Assembly: GCF_005406125.1 (NCBI RefSeq)
Contig: NZ_BIXZ01000001.1
Location: 744,001-808,000, forward strand
Length of the DNA: 64,000 nucleotides
DNA from: Haloarcula mannanilytica
GTDB lineage: Archaea > Halobacteriota > Halobacteria > Halobacteriales > Haloarculaceae
Direction: 5' to 3'
The stretch's first letter is position 1; the number at the start of each line of letters is the position of its first letter. Under the pieces are notes generated by a model. It was not told the DNA's origin and did no database searches. It was given only the letters and a program-made list of their open reading frames with translations. Below are positions 35,338-44,131 of the stretch, one piece after another. Position numbers and translations under genes: made by a program.

Positions 35338-36264
35338 CTAGTCCCAGAGATCCGTCGAGAGGTATCGTTCGCCGGTGTCCGGTAAGACGACGACCACCGT
35401 CTCGTCGGGGTTCTCGGTGGCGTACTCCGTGGCCGCGTGCAGCGCTGCGCCCGAGGAGATGCCGACCATGATCCCCTCCTCGCTGGCGAGTCGATGGGTC
35501 GCGTCGACGGACTCCTGCTTGCTCGCGGTCCGCACCTCGTCGATGAGGTCTCGCCGGAGGATATCCGGAACGAACCCGGGACCGATGCCCTGGATGTCGT
35601 GGCTATCCGGGTCGTCCGCCGAGAGCAGTTTCGACTGTTCCGGTTCGACGGCGACCGAAGTGAGATCCGCGCCCACCTCCTCTTCGATGTACTCCGAGAT
35701 GCCGGTAATCGTCCCGCCGGTCCCGACGCCAGCGACGACAGCGTCCACGTCGCCGTCGGTGTCGGCCCAGATTTCCGGTCCGGTCGTCTCGCGGTGGGCT
35801 CGCGGGTTCGCCTCGTTCTCGAACTGCCGGGGGCGGACGGTGCCCGGCGCGTCCGCGAGTTCGTTCGCGCGCTCGATTGCGCCGCTCATGCCGCCGTCGG
35901 CCGGTGTAAGTTCGAGGTCCGCGCCGAGTCCCGAGAGCAACTGCCGGCGCTCCTCGCTCATCGATTCGGGCATCGTCAGCACGCAGTCGTACCCCCGCGC
36001 GGCACAGACGGCGGCCAGTCCAATGCCGGTGTTGCCGCTGGTCGCTTCGACGACGGTCCCGTCGTCGGGGAGGTCGCCGGACTCGGCAGCCGCCTCGACC
36101 ATATACAGCGCGATTCGGTCCTTGACTGAGTAGGGGTTGGCCGCTTCGACCTTCCCGAGCAGATTGTCCGCAAAGGTGTCGAGACAGACCAGCGGCGTGT
36201 CGCCGATGAGCTCGGTCACACTGGACGCGACAGTACCGTCGTCTCGCTGGGCGTACGACTGCAT
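35338..36264 (-). CDS. cysK: Cysteine synthase (O-acetylserine sulfhydrylase)
   Basis: 308 residues. Features are the PLP lysine region NPYSVKDRIALYM (Lys in SVKDR), the SGNTGIGLA phosphate loop and GVGTGGTITG. The late stretch GPGFVPDILRRDLIDEV is also typical. It makes cysteine from O-acetylserine and sulfide; O-phosphoserine-type use cannot be excluded from sequence. It is divergent from a 41-residue gene with a palindrome in its promoter. Confidence 0.93.
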   Translation of the reverse strand: MQSYAQRDDGTVASSVTELIGDTPLVCLDTFADNLLGKVEAANPYSVKDRIALYMVEAAAESGDLPDDGTVVEATSGNTGIGLAAVCAARGYDCVLTMPESMSEERRQLLSGLGADLELTPADGGMSGAIERANELADAPGTVRPRQFENEANPRAHRETTGPEIWADTDGDVDAVVAGVGTGGTITGISEYIEEEVGADLTSVAVEPEQSKLLSADDPDSHDIQGIGPGFVPDILRRDLIDEVRTASKQESVDATHRLASEEGIMVGISSGAALHAATEYATENPDETVVVVLPDTGERYLSTDLWD

Positions 36265-36353
36265 ACATCGGACCGAAGGCGAGTGGTCGCCGTAACTGTG
36301 TACCCGGAATACTGCGGGTCGAATACATTCACTCGGTTTCGAGTCTCCAGAAG

Positions 36354-36374
36354 TTTATGTTATCTCAAGATAAC
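36354..36374 (+). promoter_or_regulatory. Promoter and palindromic operator of the 41-residue gene
   Basis: TTTATG at 36354-36359 is about 28 nt before the ATG at 36385, suggesting a leaderless mRNA. A perfect palindrome with 7-bp arms, GTTATCT-CA-AGATAAC (36359-36374), overlaps the end of the box and sits before the start, a classic repressor site. Confidence 0.5.
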
Positions 36375-36384
36375 GTTCTCAGTG

Positions 36385-36510
36385 ATGCCCAAGATCACCG
36401 TCTCTGAGGGTCTGTACCGCCAGCTTTCCGCCACCGAAAACGAGGTCAGCGAAGAAACGCTCTGGAAGATGGTCCACCAGTTCAAGCGACAGCACGCACC
36501 CAGCGAGTAA
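36385..36510 (+). CDS. 41-residue small protein, possible DNA-binding regulator
   Basis: MPKITVSEGLYRQLSA, then ENEVSEETLWKMVHQFKRQHAP. A short strand followed by two helices recalls the ribbon-helix-helix or antitoxin-type small proteins of haloarchaea (I recall a DUF7557 group of this form). The ATG at 36385 follows the TATA-like box by about 28 nt. The palindrome in its promoter fits self-control. No toxin-like partner is seen next to it. Confidence 0.7.
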   Translation: MPKITVSEGLYRQLSATENEVSEETLWKMVHQFKRQHAPSE

Positions 36511-36533
36511 CACCACAGTCCAGTCGTCGGCTA

Positions 36534-37268
36534 TCAGATCGGTTCGATGAGTTCCGCCGAGTCGTTGCTGGGGCTGTTGACCGCCGATGATACCGGATAG
36601 GTCCGCATATCGCCGTCGTAGGGGTCAAGCAGTGCGGACACCTCGTCGGCGCTGCCACGCAGCCACGTCGACTCCTCGGCCGGGTCGAGGATGACGGCCA
36701 TCCGGTGATGGAGGTCCGCGACGGCATCGTTCGGTTCGGTCGTCACAATCGTGAACGACTCGACGAGGTCGTCCTCGCCGCCCGCATCGTCCGTGCTACT
36801 CGTATCGCCACCGCTTGCGCCGAACTCACCCAGCCCGGTCTGGCGCTGTGGCGGTTCCCATCGCTCGTATAGCCCCGCCATGGCGAACAGGTCGTCATCC
36901 GGCAGGGCCACGCGATAGGGTTGTTTACCGCCGGCTTCCGGTCCCTCTCCCGACCGTTCCACCCATTCGTAGAACCCATCTGCGGGGACCAGACAGCGCC
37001 GTGATGCGTAGGCCTCGGCGAATGAGCGCTTCTCGGTCAGCGTCTCAGCGCGGGCGTTGATGTGCCCGTGGGCCGTTCGGTCCTCGGCCCAAGACGGAAT
37101 CAGTCCCCACTCCATCCGCTGCACCGTGCCGGGCGATTCGCCGGTGATTACGGGGAGGTCCTGACTGGGGGCGGCGTTGTATCGGGGCTCGAACTCGAAG
37201 GCAAACTCGGCGTCGAACCGCGTCTCGATGTCCTCACGGGACGCGAACAGACTGTAGCGGCCGCACAT
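36534..37268 (-). CDS. SRAP/HMCES-family abasic-site DNA-protein crosslink protein
   Basis: 244 residues. The start MCGRYSLF exposes Cys2, the residue that crosslinks abasic sites in single-stranded DNA after Met removal. YNAAPSQDLPVI, WGLIPSWAED, NARAETL and the late LHHRMAVIL (His) belong to the same active site. This family shields abasic sites at forks. A low-complexity Gly/Ser/Asp insertion (about 140-165, GASGGDTSSTDDAGGEDD) separates two core parts. Convergent with the 41-residue gene. Confidence 0.92.
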   Translation of the reverse strand: MCGRYSLFASREDIETRFDAEFAFEFEPRYNAAPSQDLPVITGESPGTVQRMEWGLIPSWAEDRTAHGHINARAETLTEKRSFAEAYASRRCLVPADGFYEWVERSGEGPEAGGKQPYRVALPDDDLFAMAGLYERWEPPQRQTGLGEFGASGGDTSSTDDAGGEDDLVESFTIVTTEPNDAVADLHHRMAVILDPAEESTWLRGSADEVSALLDPYDGDMRTYPVSSAVNSPSNDSAELIEPI

Positions 37269-37360
37269 AGCCGAATACAGGAGCCGCTGGCGGATAAATC
37301 TGGCAGTCGCGGGCCACTAGTTCGCTGTGGGTAACCCATTTGGCATGCCCACAAAAATAC

Positions 37361-37747
37361 ATGTGTATGCCGCCGAATGGTCCCGCGGACAACGAGGAGA
37401 CTGAGGACGATTTCGTCTACTGTGCGTCCTGCGGGTCGAAGGCCGCCAGATCCTGGTCGTATTGTCGCTCCTGTCAGTCGTCACTGGACGATGCCCGTCC
37501 GCCCGAGGACGGACTAGAACAGATTGGTGCGGAGGAGACGCTGGATATGGACGAAGCAGGCTGTCCGAAGTGCGGCCACGAAACGGCTGAAGTCGATGAA
37601 ATCGCGACGACCGGAGCAGGGCTCACAAAGCTCTTTGACGTACAGAATCGGCGATTCAAAGCCGTCTCCTGTGCGAACTGTGGATACACGGAATTTTACC
37701 GCGGTCCCGATGGTGATGTCGTCGTCGACCTCTTTCTGGGCGGGTGA
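37361..37747 (+). CDS. Double zinc-ribbon protein
   Basis: 128 residues from the ATG at 37361 (37367 is equally possible). An upstream TTG reading frame exists but is not preferred. Two ribbons: YCASCGS...YCRSC (about 21-38) and CPKCGHE...SCANCGYTEFYRGP (about 66-110). The second matches zinc-ribbon nucleic-acid-binding proteins of the DUF2082 type. Function unknown, possibly RNA or DNA binding. Confidence 0.8.
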   Translation: MCMPPNGPADNEETEDDFVYCASCGSKAARSWSYCRSCQSSLDDARPPEDGLEQIGAEETLDMDEAGCPKCGHETAEVDEIATTGAGLTKLFDVQNRRFKAVSCANCGYTEFYRGPDGDVVVDLFLGG

Positions 37748-37804
37748 CTCCCACCCAGTCACCGCCCGCGAATTTAACTTGTATCACGCCTAACCACTCG
37801 GTAG

Positions 37805-38191
37805 ATGACCACGGACCCCTCGTTCGCCATTCCGGCCCACCCACAGCGGCGCTTCCCGCACGGGAGCGGGGTCGAATACGAGGGCGGGACGGAGTTCCGG
37901 CTCACGCCGGAGGGTGAGCGGGCAACGCCGGAACTCGCCGACACCGTCGTCGGCATCCTCGCAAACGGGCCGTACCGCTACGGCGACTTCCACGACCTGC
38001 CGATGCCGCTGTGGCTGGTCCGTGACGAGGAGACGACCGACGTGTTCCGCGTCGCCGTCCGCGACGGAACGGTCCGATTGCACGTCCTGCCGACGACGGA
38101 ATCTGACGGGCTGCAACGGTTCTTCGAACGCCTGTGTGGGGCCACCGGGGGGCAGTCGTGGTCGGTAAGGCGACACGTCGACGGGCAGTGA
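37805..38191 (+). CDS. Hypothetical protein
   Basis: 128 residues, no membrane segment or signal. It looks alpha/beta, with FRLTPEGERATPELADTVV, then LWLVRDEETTDVFRVAVRDGTVRLHVLP and a C-terminal helix LQRFFERL. I do not recognise it. It follows the zinc-ribbon gene by 57 bp on the same strand. Confidence 0.75.
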   Translation: MTTDPSFAIPAHPQRRFPHGSGVEYEGGTEFRLTPEGERATPELADTVVGILANGPYRYGDFHDLPMPLWLVRDEETTDVFRVAVRDGTVRLHVLPTTESDGLQRFFERLCGATGGQSWSVRRHVDGQ

Positions 38192-38338
38192 CCGTGTTGC
38201 CAGTTCACGCGGACTCAAAACCGTCTTACGAACCATGGGGGGATTACAGAATTCACCGCCTTCCGATTCGTAGGGACAGTTTACTGAACCGAATCAACCG
38301 GGCGGTTTTATGTCGATGGTCCAAATTATATCTGAACT

Positions 38339-39721
38339 ATGGTACGCGAAGATAGGTCCCCAAGACAGCACCTGCCGGGCCTCCTTGCCGTCTGTGTCGT
38401 TGCCCTCCTCCTCGCAGCGACGGCAGCAGGGCCTGCTGCTGCTGTACCAGCTCTAATCGTGTCCGACGCGTCGAAAGATGCCAACACGATATTGATCGGT
38501 GAATCGGTAAACGTCACAGCAACGGTTGATAACATCGGTAGCTCGGGCGGTGGGACGACTATCGAGTACAGGGTTAACGGAACGACAAGAACGACTGAAC
38601 GGGTGGTCGCCGACGCCGGTTCGTCGGTCAATCGGTCACGGGAGATACAGTTCGACACCCCCGGGACGTACAGAATAACAGTCAGGGGGGGTACGGAGAA
38701 GTCGGCTGGGACCGTCAGTGTCAAGCCGGCTATCGTCGAGACGACGCGAACGGACGCGACCACGCGACAGTTCAAAATCCGTGCCGGTGCAGTCCCGACG
38801 GACGAACCCTACGAGATGAACGTATCGGAGCCGACAAACCAGTCCTTCGCCGTACAGTCCTGGACAGTCACCCCGTCACAGCAGTCGTTCACGCAGGATG
38901 TGACCGAGTACACTGATCCCAGCACGGCAGACATCCCGGTTCCGTCAGGTGACGACGCATCGGTGTTCGGCGTAGTGACTGCTGGGTCGGCTAACGAGGT
39001 CGAACCGTCGTCGATGCAGTTCGCGCTGACTCGTTCGACACTCCAGTCGGCCGGAGTCGCTTCGTCGGATGTCCGTGTGTATCATCGTGTGAACGGGTCC
39101 TGGAAAGCCGCCGAGACGACCGTCATCGCGGAGCAGCCAGACCGTGTCATCTACGAGGCGAATACCACGGGTGCGACAGCCTACGCCATCGGGCGAATCG
39201 AGCCGTCGTTCTCCGTAATGCGAACGTCAGTCGTCAGCGAACAGGCGGCGGACGGACATCGAGTTAGTGTCAGCGGAACCGTCGAAAACACCGGCAGCGC
39301 CGGGGGCACGTACGACGCACAGATGCTAGTTGACGGCGAAGTCGTCAACGAAACGTCGGTGACTGTGCCAGCGGACGCCGAACGGACAGTGACGCTGTCG
39401 ACGGTCATGACGACAGCGGGACAGTACCAAATCGGCTTCAATGATGTCGACGCCGGCGAGGTACGGATAACCCAGAGCCAGCTCCAGACCGACGAAAACG
39501 ACGGCGGCGCAGTGCCGGATTCGGAGCCGACGGGGACGGAGCCGGCGGTCCAGACCGAGCCCGCGGTTGACGGCGAGGACGGCGGTATCGGGCCGCTCCC
39601 GGCGACAGTCATGGGCGTCAGTACAATGTTGGTCATCGGCGGCCTCGTCGGGGCGTTACTCCTGTTCGGCGTCGTTATCGTTCTCTTCCAGGGTGGTAGT
39701 CGCAACGACAGCGGCTTCTAA
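38339..39721 (+). CDS. Secreted surface protein with CARDB-like and PGF-pre-PGF-like domains
   Basis: 460 residues. A Sec signal (LLAVCVVALLLAATAAGPAAA) ends near residue 36. Two CARDB-like segments (about 40-130, with LIGESVNVTATVDNIG and REIQFDTPGTYRITV, and about 300-385, with VSGTVENTGSAGG) flank a PGF-pre-PGF-like domain (YEANTTGATAYAIG, near 275). A Pro/Glu/Asp/Thr linker leads to a C-terminal membrane helix (MGVSTMLVIGGLVGALLLFGV). It is an S-layer-associated or adhesin-like protein, anchored at the C-terminus. TTTTAT near 38306-38311 is about 30 nt before the start. Confidence 0.85.
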   Translation: MVREDRSPRQHLPGLLAVCVVALLLAATAAGPAAAVPALIVSDASKDANTILIGESVNVTATVDNIGSSGGGTTIEYRVNGTTRTTERVVADAGSSVNRSREIQFDTPGTYRITVRGGTEKSAGTVSVKPAIVETTRTDATTRQFKIRAGAVPTDEPYEMNVSEPTNQSFAVQSWTVTPSQQSFTQDVTEYTDPSTADIPVPSGDDASVFGVVTAGSANEVEPSSMQFALTRSTLQSAGVASSDVRVYHRVNGSWKAAETTVIAEQPDRVIYEANTTGATAYAIGRIEPSFSVMRTSVVSEQAADGHRVSVSGTVENTGSAGGTYDAQMLVDGEVVNETSVTVPADAERTVTLSTVMTTAGQYQIGFNDVDAGEVRITQSQLQTDENDGGAVPDSEPTGTEPAVQTEPAVDGEDGGIGPLPATVMGVSTMLVIGGLVGALLLFGVVIVLFQGGSRNDSGF

Positions 39722-39772
39722 CGGTAGCCGGGGAGAGAAACCCTTTTTGTGCCAGTGTCCAGAGAACCGCGT

Positions 39773-40072
39773 ATGGACTGGCCACACGATCCGGACGGTG
39801 AAGAGGGAAGCGAGGGCCGACGCAAGTACGGCCACGCTGTGCTGGCGAAGAAAGTCGACGAGGACGAGGACTTCCCGTTGACTGCTGCGGAGTACGTCGA
39901 CCAGTACGGGGATCATCCGGTTCGGATTGACTACGAGACGGTCGTTAGCGTGGCGGACATCTTCGAATACGTCGACCAAGAGGAGTTCGAGGACTTCCCG
40001 GACTTCCATAAAGCCCTCGGGCGCGCGCTGCGCGAGGCAGACTGGTGGCCGTACAGGCTCGAACACGCCTGA
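39773..40072 (+). CDS. Conserved haloarchaeal acidic protein
   Basis: 99 residues from the ATG at 39773 (MDWPHDPDGEEG). The pattern WPHDPDGEE...KYGHAVLAKKVDEDEDFP...WWPYRLEHA is one I recall as a haloarchaeal family (DUF5785) of unknown function. Acidic and soluble. It follows the surface-protein gene by 51 bp. Confidence 0.72.
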   Translation: MDWPHDPDGEEGSEGRRKYGHAVLAKKVDEDEDFPLTAAEYVDQYGDHPVRIDYETVVSVADIFEYVDQEEFEDFPDFHKALGRALREADWWPYRLEHA

Positions 40073-40127
40073 CTGTGTGGTGTGGGTACACGACACATAC
40101 TTGTAGGAGGCCGGTGTAGCCTCGCGT

Positions 40128-40463
40128 ATGGCGACGACACGTTCAACAGGCCCCAGTGGGCAGGGACTTCCCGAGGAGGTCATCGAGGACCTGCTGTCGG
40201 ACGATATCCGCCGCCGCGCGCTCTCGATACTGGCTGATCGTGGAGAACCCATCGTCGTGAGCGAACTCGCGGCGGCGGTTCTGGCGGCCGAGCGTGACAT
40301 CGAGCCAGCAGCAGTGCCAGACACCGACCGGGACGAACTCACCGAGGAACTGTTCACTGAACACCTGCCGAAGCTAACGGCGACCGGTGTTGTAGCCTAC
40401 GACTCGATGGTCGGAACCGTCGAGATACAGCGCCCCGACGCGGTACCGACAGAACGACACTGA
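40128..40463 (+). CDS. DUF7344-type winged-helix protein
   Basis: 111 residues. EVIEDLLSDDIRRRALSILADRGEPIVVSELAAAV and LFTEHLPKLTATGVVAYD match the DUF7344 winged helix also seen at 34205-34594. A DNA-binding regulator is likely; targets unknown. It precedes the GTP cyclohydrolase gene by 95 bp. Confidence 0.78.
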   Translation: MATTRSTGPSGQGLPEEVIEDLLSDDIRRRALSILADRGEPIVVSELAAAVLAAERDIEPAAVPDTDRDELTEELFTEHLPKLTATGVVAYDSMVGTVEIQRPDAVPTERH

Positions 40464-40558
40464 AACGGACTTCGCGTCAGGTTCGGCGGACCGAGCGACC
40501 GCTCTCCGGGTGAATTCCGACAGAGCAATACCATTAGCTTCCAAACGGTCCGTAGACA

Positions 40559-41332
40559 GTGACCAACACCCAGATCACCCATATACAGATCGATAACTAC
40601 GGGCCGTGGACTGTGACGCCTGAGCCCCGCCGTGAAGTGGACCTCCAGACGCTCCAGTCCCGGCTGTACGCCGATCTCGCCCAACTGTTCGGAAACCGCG
40701 ACGGCTACATCTTCTTCTCCCGGTTCGACAACATGATCGCCGTGACAAACGGGCTGGACGAGGAGGCACACGCACTCATTCAGGAATCCGTCGGCAACCG
40801 CTACCCGGTGACGATGAGCCTCTCGGTCGCGACGGGAACGACGCCCGTCTCGGCACTGGGAACGGCGACGGAACAGCTCCAAGAGGCCGGCAGCGCACAG
40901 GACAAGGGCCGGCGTGAAGTGTTACGGGGACAGACTATCGACGAGCAGTTCCGGACCGAGTCGGACGTTCAGTTGGCTCACTTCGATGTCGACGACGCCA
41001 CGGGGAAGTACACCGACCAGCTCAACGAGTTCGACACGTTCATCCGGATCGAGCAGGGCTATGCGTCGCTCATGAAGTACATGCGCGAGGCCCACGACTC
41101 GCTGTCGTTCTTCGTCGGCGGCGACAACGTCATCGCGGTCTGTCCGGACCTAGGGGAAGCGGAGTATCACGACGCCATCGAACACGTCCGCGAGGAAGTC
41201 GACGTAGAGCTGAAAGTCGGCGTCGGACGCGGGCGGACGGCCGCTACGGCGGGTATGGACGCAAAGCACGCCTTAGAGACCTGTCGGGCGACCGGCGACG
41301 CCGTCACCATCGAGACAGCGACAACAGAGTAA
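40559..41332 (+). CDS. gch3: GTP cyclohydrolase III
   Basis: 257 residues from the GTG at 40559, the family length. QITHIQIDNYGPWTVTPEPRREVDLQTLQSRLYADL, IFFSRFDNMIAV and the second-half FVGGDNVIAVCPDL are the two palm-like repeats, with metal-binding Asp in each. It opens GTP to the formylamino pyrimidine that starts archaeal F420/flavin-type synthesis. Interestingly, an F420-type oxidoreductase lies elsewhere in the window. Confidence 0.93.
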   Translation: MTNTQITHIQIDNYGPWTVTPEPRREVDLQTLQSRLYADLAQLFGNRDGYIFFSRFDNMIAVTNGLDEEAHALIQESVGNRYPVTMSLSVATGTTPVSALGTATEQLQEAGSAQDKGRREVLRGQTIDEQFRTESDVQLAHFDVDDATGKYTDQLNEFDTFIRIEQGYASLMKYMREAHDSLSFFVGGDNVIAVCPDLGEAEYHDAIEHVREEVDVELKVGVGRGRTAATAGMDAKHALETCRATGDAVTIETATTE

Positions 41333-41399
41333 GTTACGAACCCCGCGACATAAGCGTAGTGGAGGTATCTTTTAGACCGGTCGTGTGATAACAATACAC

Positions 41400-41975
41400 A
41401 TGAACGGCGAGGTCACTGTGCGGGAGGTTATGAACCGAGAGTACGTCGGGGCAAGCGAGTCCGACGACCTCCTCGAAACGACGGAGTTACTGATCCGCGA
41501 GGAGCAGCAGTCGATCCTCGTGTTGCGGGGGAACGAACCAGTCGGCGTCGCAACCGATAGAGACGTGCTGGCGTACATCGTCGACGGCGGCGACCCGGAC
41601 ACCGCCACCGTCGGCGACGTGATGCGGGAGTCGATTCCGACAGTCGACCCGGACGCCACCCTTCCGGAAGCCCGGGACCGCATGGCGACCCGGTCCGCCG
41701 AGTTCCTGCTGGTCATGGCAGACGGTGAGCCACTCGGCACGCTGACCGAACACGACATCCTCTCGACGGCACGGCTCGAAAGCGAATCGACGGAGGTCGT
41801 CGAAGAGGTCCGTCAGGTCGCAACGACCGGCCAGGAGGCCACGACCGACGGGATGGAGTCCGCCGCGGAGGACTCCTTCGACAGCCAGGGTATCTGTTCT
41901 GCCTGTGGTACACTGACACGCGAACTGGCGTCGTTCAACGGGCAGCTCCTCTGTGCGGACTGTCGGGATGTCTGA
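41400..41975 (+). CDS. CBS-pair protein with C-terminal zinc ribbon
   Basis: 191 residues from the ATG at 41400 (MNGEVTVREVM); an upstream GTG is also possible. Two CBS domains (about 5-55 and 68-120) include VTVREVMNREYV and VGDVMRESIPTV. The C-terminal ribbon (about 163-190) has GICSACGTLTRE and CADCRDV. Such fusions occur in archaea. The nucleotide and the partner are unknown. Confidence 0.85.
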   Translation: MNGEVTVREVMNREYVGASESDDLLETTELLIREEQQSILVLRGNEPVGVATDRDVLAYIVDGGDPDTATVGDVMRESIPTVDPDATLPEARDRMATRSAEFLLVMADGEPLGTLTEHDILSTARLESESTEVVEEVRQVATTGQEATTDGMESAAEDSFDSQGICSACGTLTRELASFNGQLLCADCRDV

Positions 41976-42055
41976 CCGTCTCGCACACGCCGTGTGAACA
42001 CCTCCGATAGCTCCCGCAGCCGAACTGTTTTGACCGTACGACACGGAGTGTTACC

Positions 42056-42523
42056 GTGGAAATCGTCACCGCTTCGATGGAGGACGTGGACACCATCGTC
42101 GACCTGTGGGTCCAGCTGGCGGCGGGCCAGCGCGCGCACGGGTCGCACCTGTTCGGTGACCGGAACCGGACTGCTGTCCGGGAAACCATCGTGCAGCGTG
42201 TCGTCGCCGAGAACGTTCTTCTCGCCCGCGTGGACCGACGGAGTGTCGGATTCGTCATGGTGACCATCGACAGCGGCCGCTACGAGCAAGACGAGCGGCG
42301 GGGCATCATCGAGAATATCTTCGTCGAATCCGCCTACAGGAACCAGGGGATCGGCAGCGAACTGCTCGGTTCGGCAGAGGAACGGCTCCGAAGCACCGGT
42401 GCGGACATCCTTGCCCTGGAAGCGATGGCGGACAACGAAGCGGCCCGACAGTTCTACCGGGCACACGGCTACGCGCCACACCGGATCGAACTCGAAAAGC
42501 CGACCGAAAACGATACTCTCTAA
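42056..42523 (+). CDS. GNAT-family N-acetyltransferase
   Basis: 155 residues from the GTG at 42056. IVDLWVQLAAGQRAHG at the start, ENIFVESAYRNQGIGSELLGSAEERL (acetyl-CoA loop) and NEAARQFYRAHGYAPH are GNAT features. It may acetylate a small molecule or protein; the substrate is unknown. The tRNA-Thr gene follows by 32 bp. Confidence 0.85.
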   Translation: MEIVTASMEDVDTIVDLWVQLAAGQRAHGSHLFGDRNRTAVRETIVQRVVAENVLLARVDRRSVGFVMVTIDSGRYEQDERRGIIENIFVESAYRNQGIGSELLGSAEERLRSTGADILALEAMADNEAARQFYRAHGYAPHRIELEKPTENDTL

Positions 42524-42555
42524 ACGGTCCCCACACAACCGAGGTATGCAACCGC

Positions 42556-42629
42556 GCCAGGGGAGCTTGGGTGGTCCAAGCACTCGACTTGTAATCGAGA
42601 GTTCGTGGGTTCAAATCCCACCCCTGGCT
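42556..42629 (+). tRNA. tRNA-Thr, anticodon TGT
   Basis: 74 nt fold into the cloverleaf: acceptor GCCAGGG/CCCTGGC, D-arm GCTT/AAGC, anticodon stem CTCGA/TCGAG with loop CTTGTAA, and T-arm GTGGG/CCCAC with TTCAAAT. U is the discriminator. The anticodon TGT reads ACA and ACG. CCA is not encoded and no intron is seen. It would be read from the same strand as msrB. Confidence 0.97.
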
Positions 42630-42664
42630 CTACGTTTTTACCGCTGGGACACGTACAAAAGCTC

Positions 42665-43069
42665 ATGAGTGAATCCGAACGCGAAATCCCGGACAACGAC
42701 GAGGAGTGGCGCGAAATACTCTCGGATGAGGAATACCGAATCCTCCGTGAATCAGGGACGGAGCCGCGGTTCAGCAGCGACCTCATCGACGTGAAAGACG
42801 AGGGCGTGTTCACCTGTGCCGGCTGTGGGACGGAGCTGTTTGCCAGCGACGAGAAGTTCGATTCCGAGACCGGCTGGCCGAGCTTCTGGGACGTGTATCA
42901 GGAGGGCAACGTCGAAACCCAGCCGGACAACAGCCACGGAATGCAGCGAACGGAAGTCGTCTGTGCCGAGTGTGGCGGGCATCTAGGCCACGTGTTCGAC
43001 GACGGGCCGGAGCCGACCGGGAAGCGGTACTGCATCAACGGCGCGGCGCTTGACTTCGAATCGGAATAA
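42665..43069 (+). CDS. msrB: Peptide methionine-R-sulfoxide reductase
   Basis: 134 residues from the ATG at 42665. The zinc Cys pairs are CAGC and CAEC, the core includes TGWPSFW and HLGHVFDDGPEPTGKRYCIN, whose Cys is the catalytic one. It repairs oxidised methionine using thioredoxin-like reductants. A glutaredoxin gene lies about 0.7 kb downstream on the other strand. Confidence 0.96.
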   Translation: MSESEREIPDNDEEWREILSDEEYRILRESGTEPRFSSDLIDVKDEGVFTCAGCGTELFASDEKFDSETGWPSFWDVYQEGNVETQPDNSHGMQRTEVVCAECGGHLGHVFDDGPEPTGKRYCINGAALDFESE

Positions 43070-43117
43070 CGACCACCGGAACCCTTTTTTCCGTCATTGA
43101 AGTTGATACGGCTAGAC

Positions 43118-43831
43118 GTGACTGACCACGCCGACGACGCGACTGACGAAGGGGCCGGAACCGGACCGGTCGGCGAGTCGCTGGTCGACGAGCCACCGAC
43201 CGCCACTGCCGAGCAGCCACAGCCGGAGAGCCATCTGCTGAAAGAAAGTCTCCGAACGTTTCCGTGGCTCCGGGCGGCCGGCGTCGCCGCCGGAACGCTG
43301 GTCGTCGAGTACCTGCTTGTCGCGTTGTTGTTTCTCGTCGGGCCGTCGTCAGTCGACCTTCCCGAACTGTCGGACCGGCTGGTCCAGTACGGATTCGTGC
43401 TGTACAACGCCCACCATGTGCCGACGCTGGTGACGGCAACGGATGCAGAGGTGTACGGGTCGGCCGCGCGGAATCTCCTGTACGGTGCACAGGGAGCGAG
43501 TGTCCCGCCCATCGTCTATTTCCTGATTCCCGTCGGCTCACTACTCGTCGTCGGCGCGCTGTTCGAGCGCTACCGCGGCGCTGCTCGGACAGATAGCCTA
43601 CTCGAAGAGGCGGCGCTCGTCGGAACCGGACTCAGCTTTGGCTACGTTGTCACCGGCTTCGCCGGGAGCTTCGTGTTTGTCCGGACGATCGTGTTCGAAG
43701 GCGGGGGCCAAGGCCAGGCCGCACCCGCCGTGCCGTGGCTCCTGTTGCTGCTGTTTTTCTTCCCGCTCGTATTTGCGACCGTCGGGGCAGCCGCCCAGTA
43801 CGCCTACGCCGACCGGGCCTCGGGCGCGTAA
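43118..43831 (+). CDS. Multi-pass membrane protein of unknown function
   Basis: 237 residues from the GTG at 43118; a TTG at 43097 gives a longer form. The first 45 residues are acidic and polar. About five hydrophobic helices follow, including AAGVAAGTLVVEYLLVALLF, IVYFLIPVGSLLVVGALF and VPWLLLLLFFFPLVFATVG. No motif is recognised. The last 28 bases overlap the last codons of the glutaredoxin gene read on the other strand. Confidence 0.75.
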   Translation: MTDHADDATDEGAGTGPVGESLVDEPPTATAEQPQPESHLLKESLRTFPWLRAAGVAAGTLVVEYLLVALLFLVGPSSVDLPELSDRLVQYGFVLYNAHHVPTLVTATDAEVYGSAARNLLYGAQGASVPPIVYFLIPVGSLLVVGALFERYRGAARTDSLLEEAALVGTGLSFGYVVTGFAGSFVFVRTIVFEGGGQGQAAPAVPWLLLLLFFFPLVFATVGAAAQYAYADRASGA

Positions 43832-44061
43832 GTCGACTCGATGAATTCGAGGATACGGTCGGACTCAGCCATCGTGACGCCGCGGTCCTCGTCGACTAAC
43901 ACCGGGACGCCCCGCTGGCCGGAGACCCGCTTTACTTCGTTTCGCTTAGAGTGCAACGCCTCGACCCAGACGCTGTCGTAGTCGATGTCGAGTTCGTCCA
44001 GGCGGTCGGCGACCTTCTCACAGTACGGACAGCCGTCGAGCTGGTAGAGCGTCAGGCTCAT
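43804..44061 (-). CDS. Glutaredoxin-like thiol oxidoreductase
   Basis: 85 residues from the ATG at 44061 (MSLTLYQLDGCPYC). CPYC is the active site, followed by the thioredoxin-like pattern VPVLVDEDRG with the cis-Pro. The 3' end overlaps the upstream membrane gene by 28 bp on the opposite strand. It reduces disulfides or mixed thiols in the cytoplasm. The ATG at 44088 would add a segment with no match to the family. Confidence 0.9.
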   Translation of the reverse strand: MSLTLYQLDGCPYCEKVADRLDELDIDYDSVWVEALHSKRNEVKRVSGQRGVPVLVDEDRGVTMAESDRILEFIESTYAPEARSA

Positions 44062-44131
44062 AGCTGTCGGTACGGACGCCGCCCTCAAAGATGGTTGTGT
44101 TCGAAAAAACGCGATAGTCGACAGAGTGGCG

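Noticed and set aside
41383-41399. GTGTGATAACAATACAC upstream of the CBS-zinc ribbon gene as an etf-like operator
   Set aside because: Only the outer four bases pair; the similarity to the etf arms covers just GTGTGATA.
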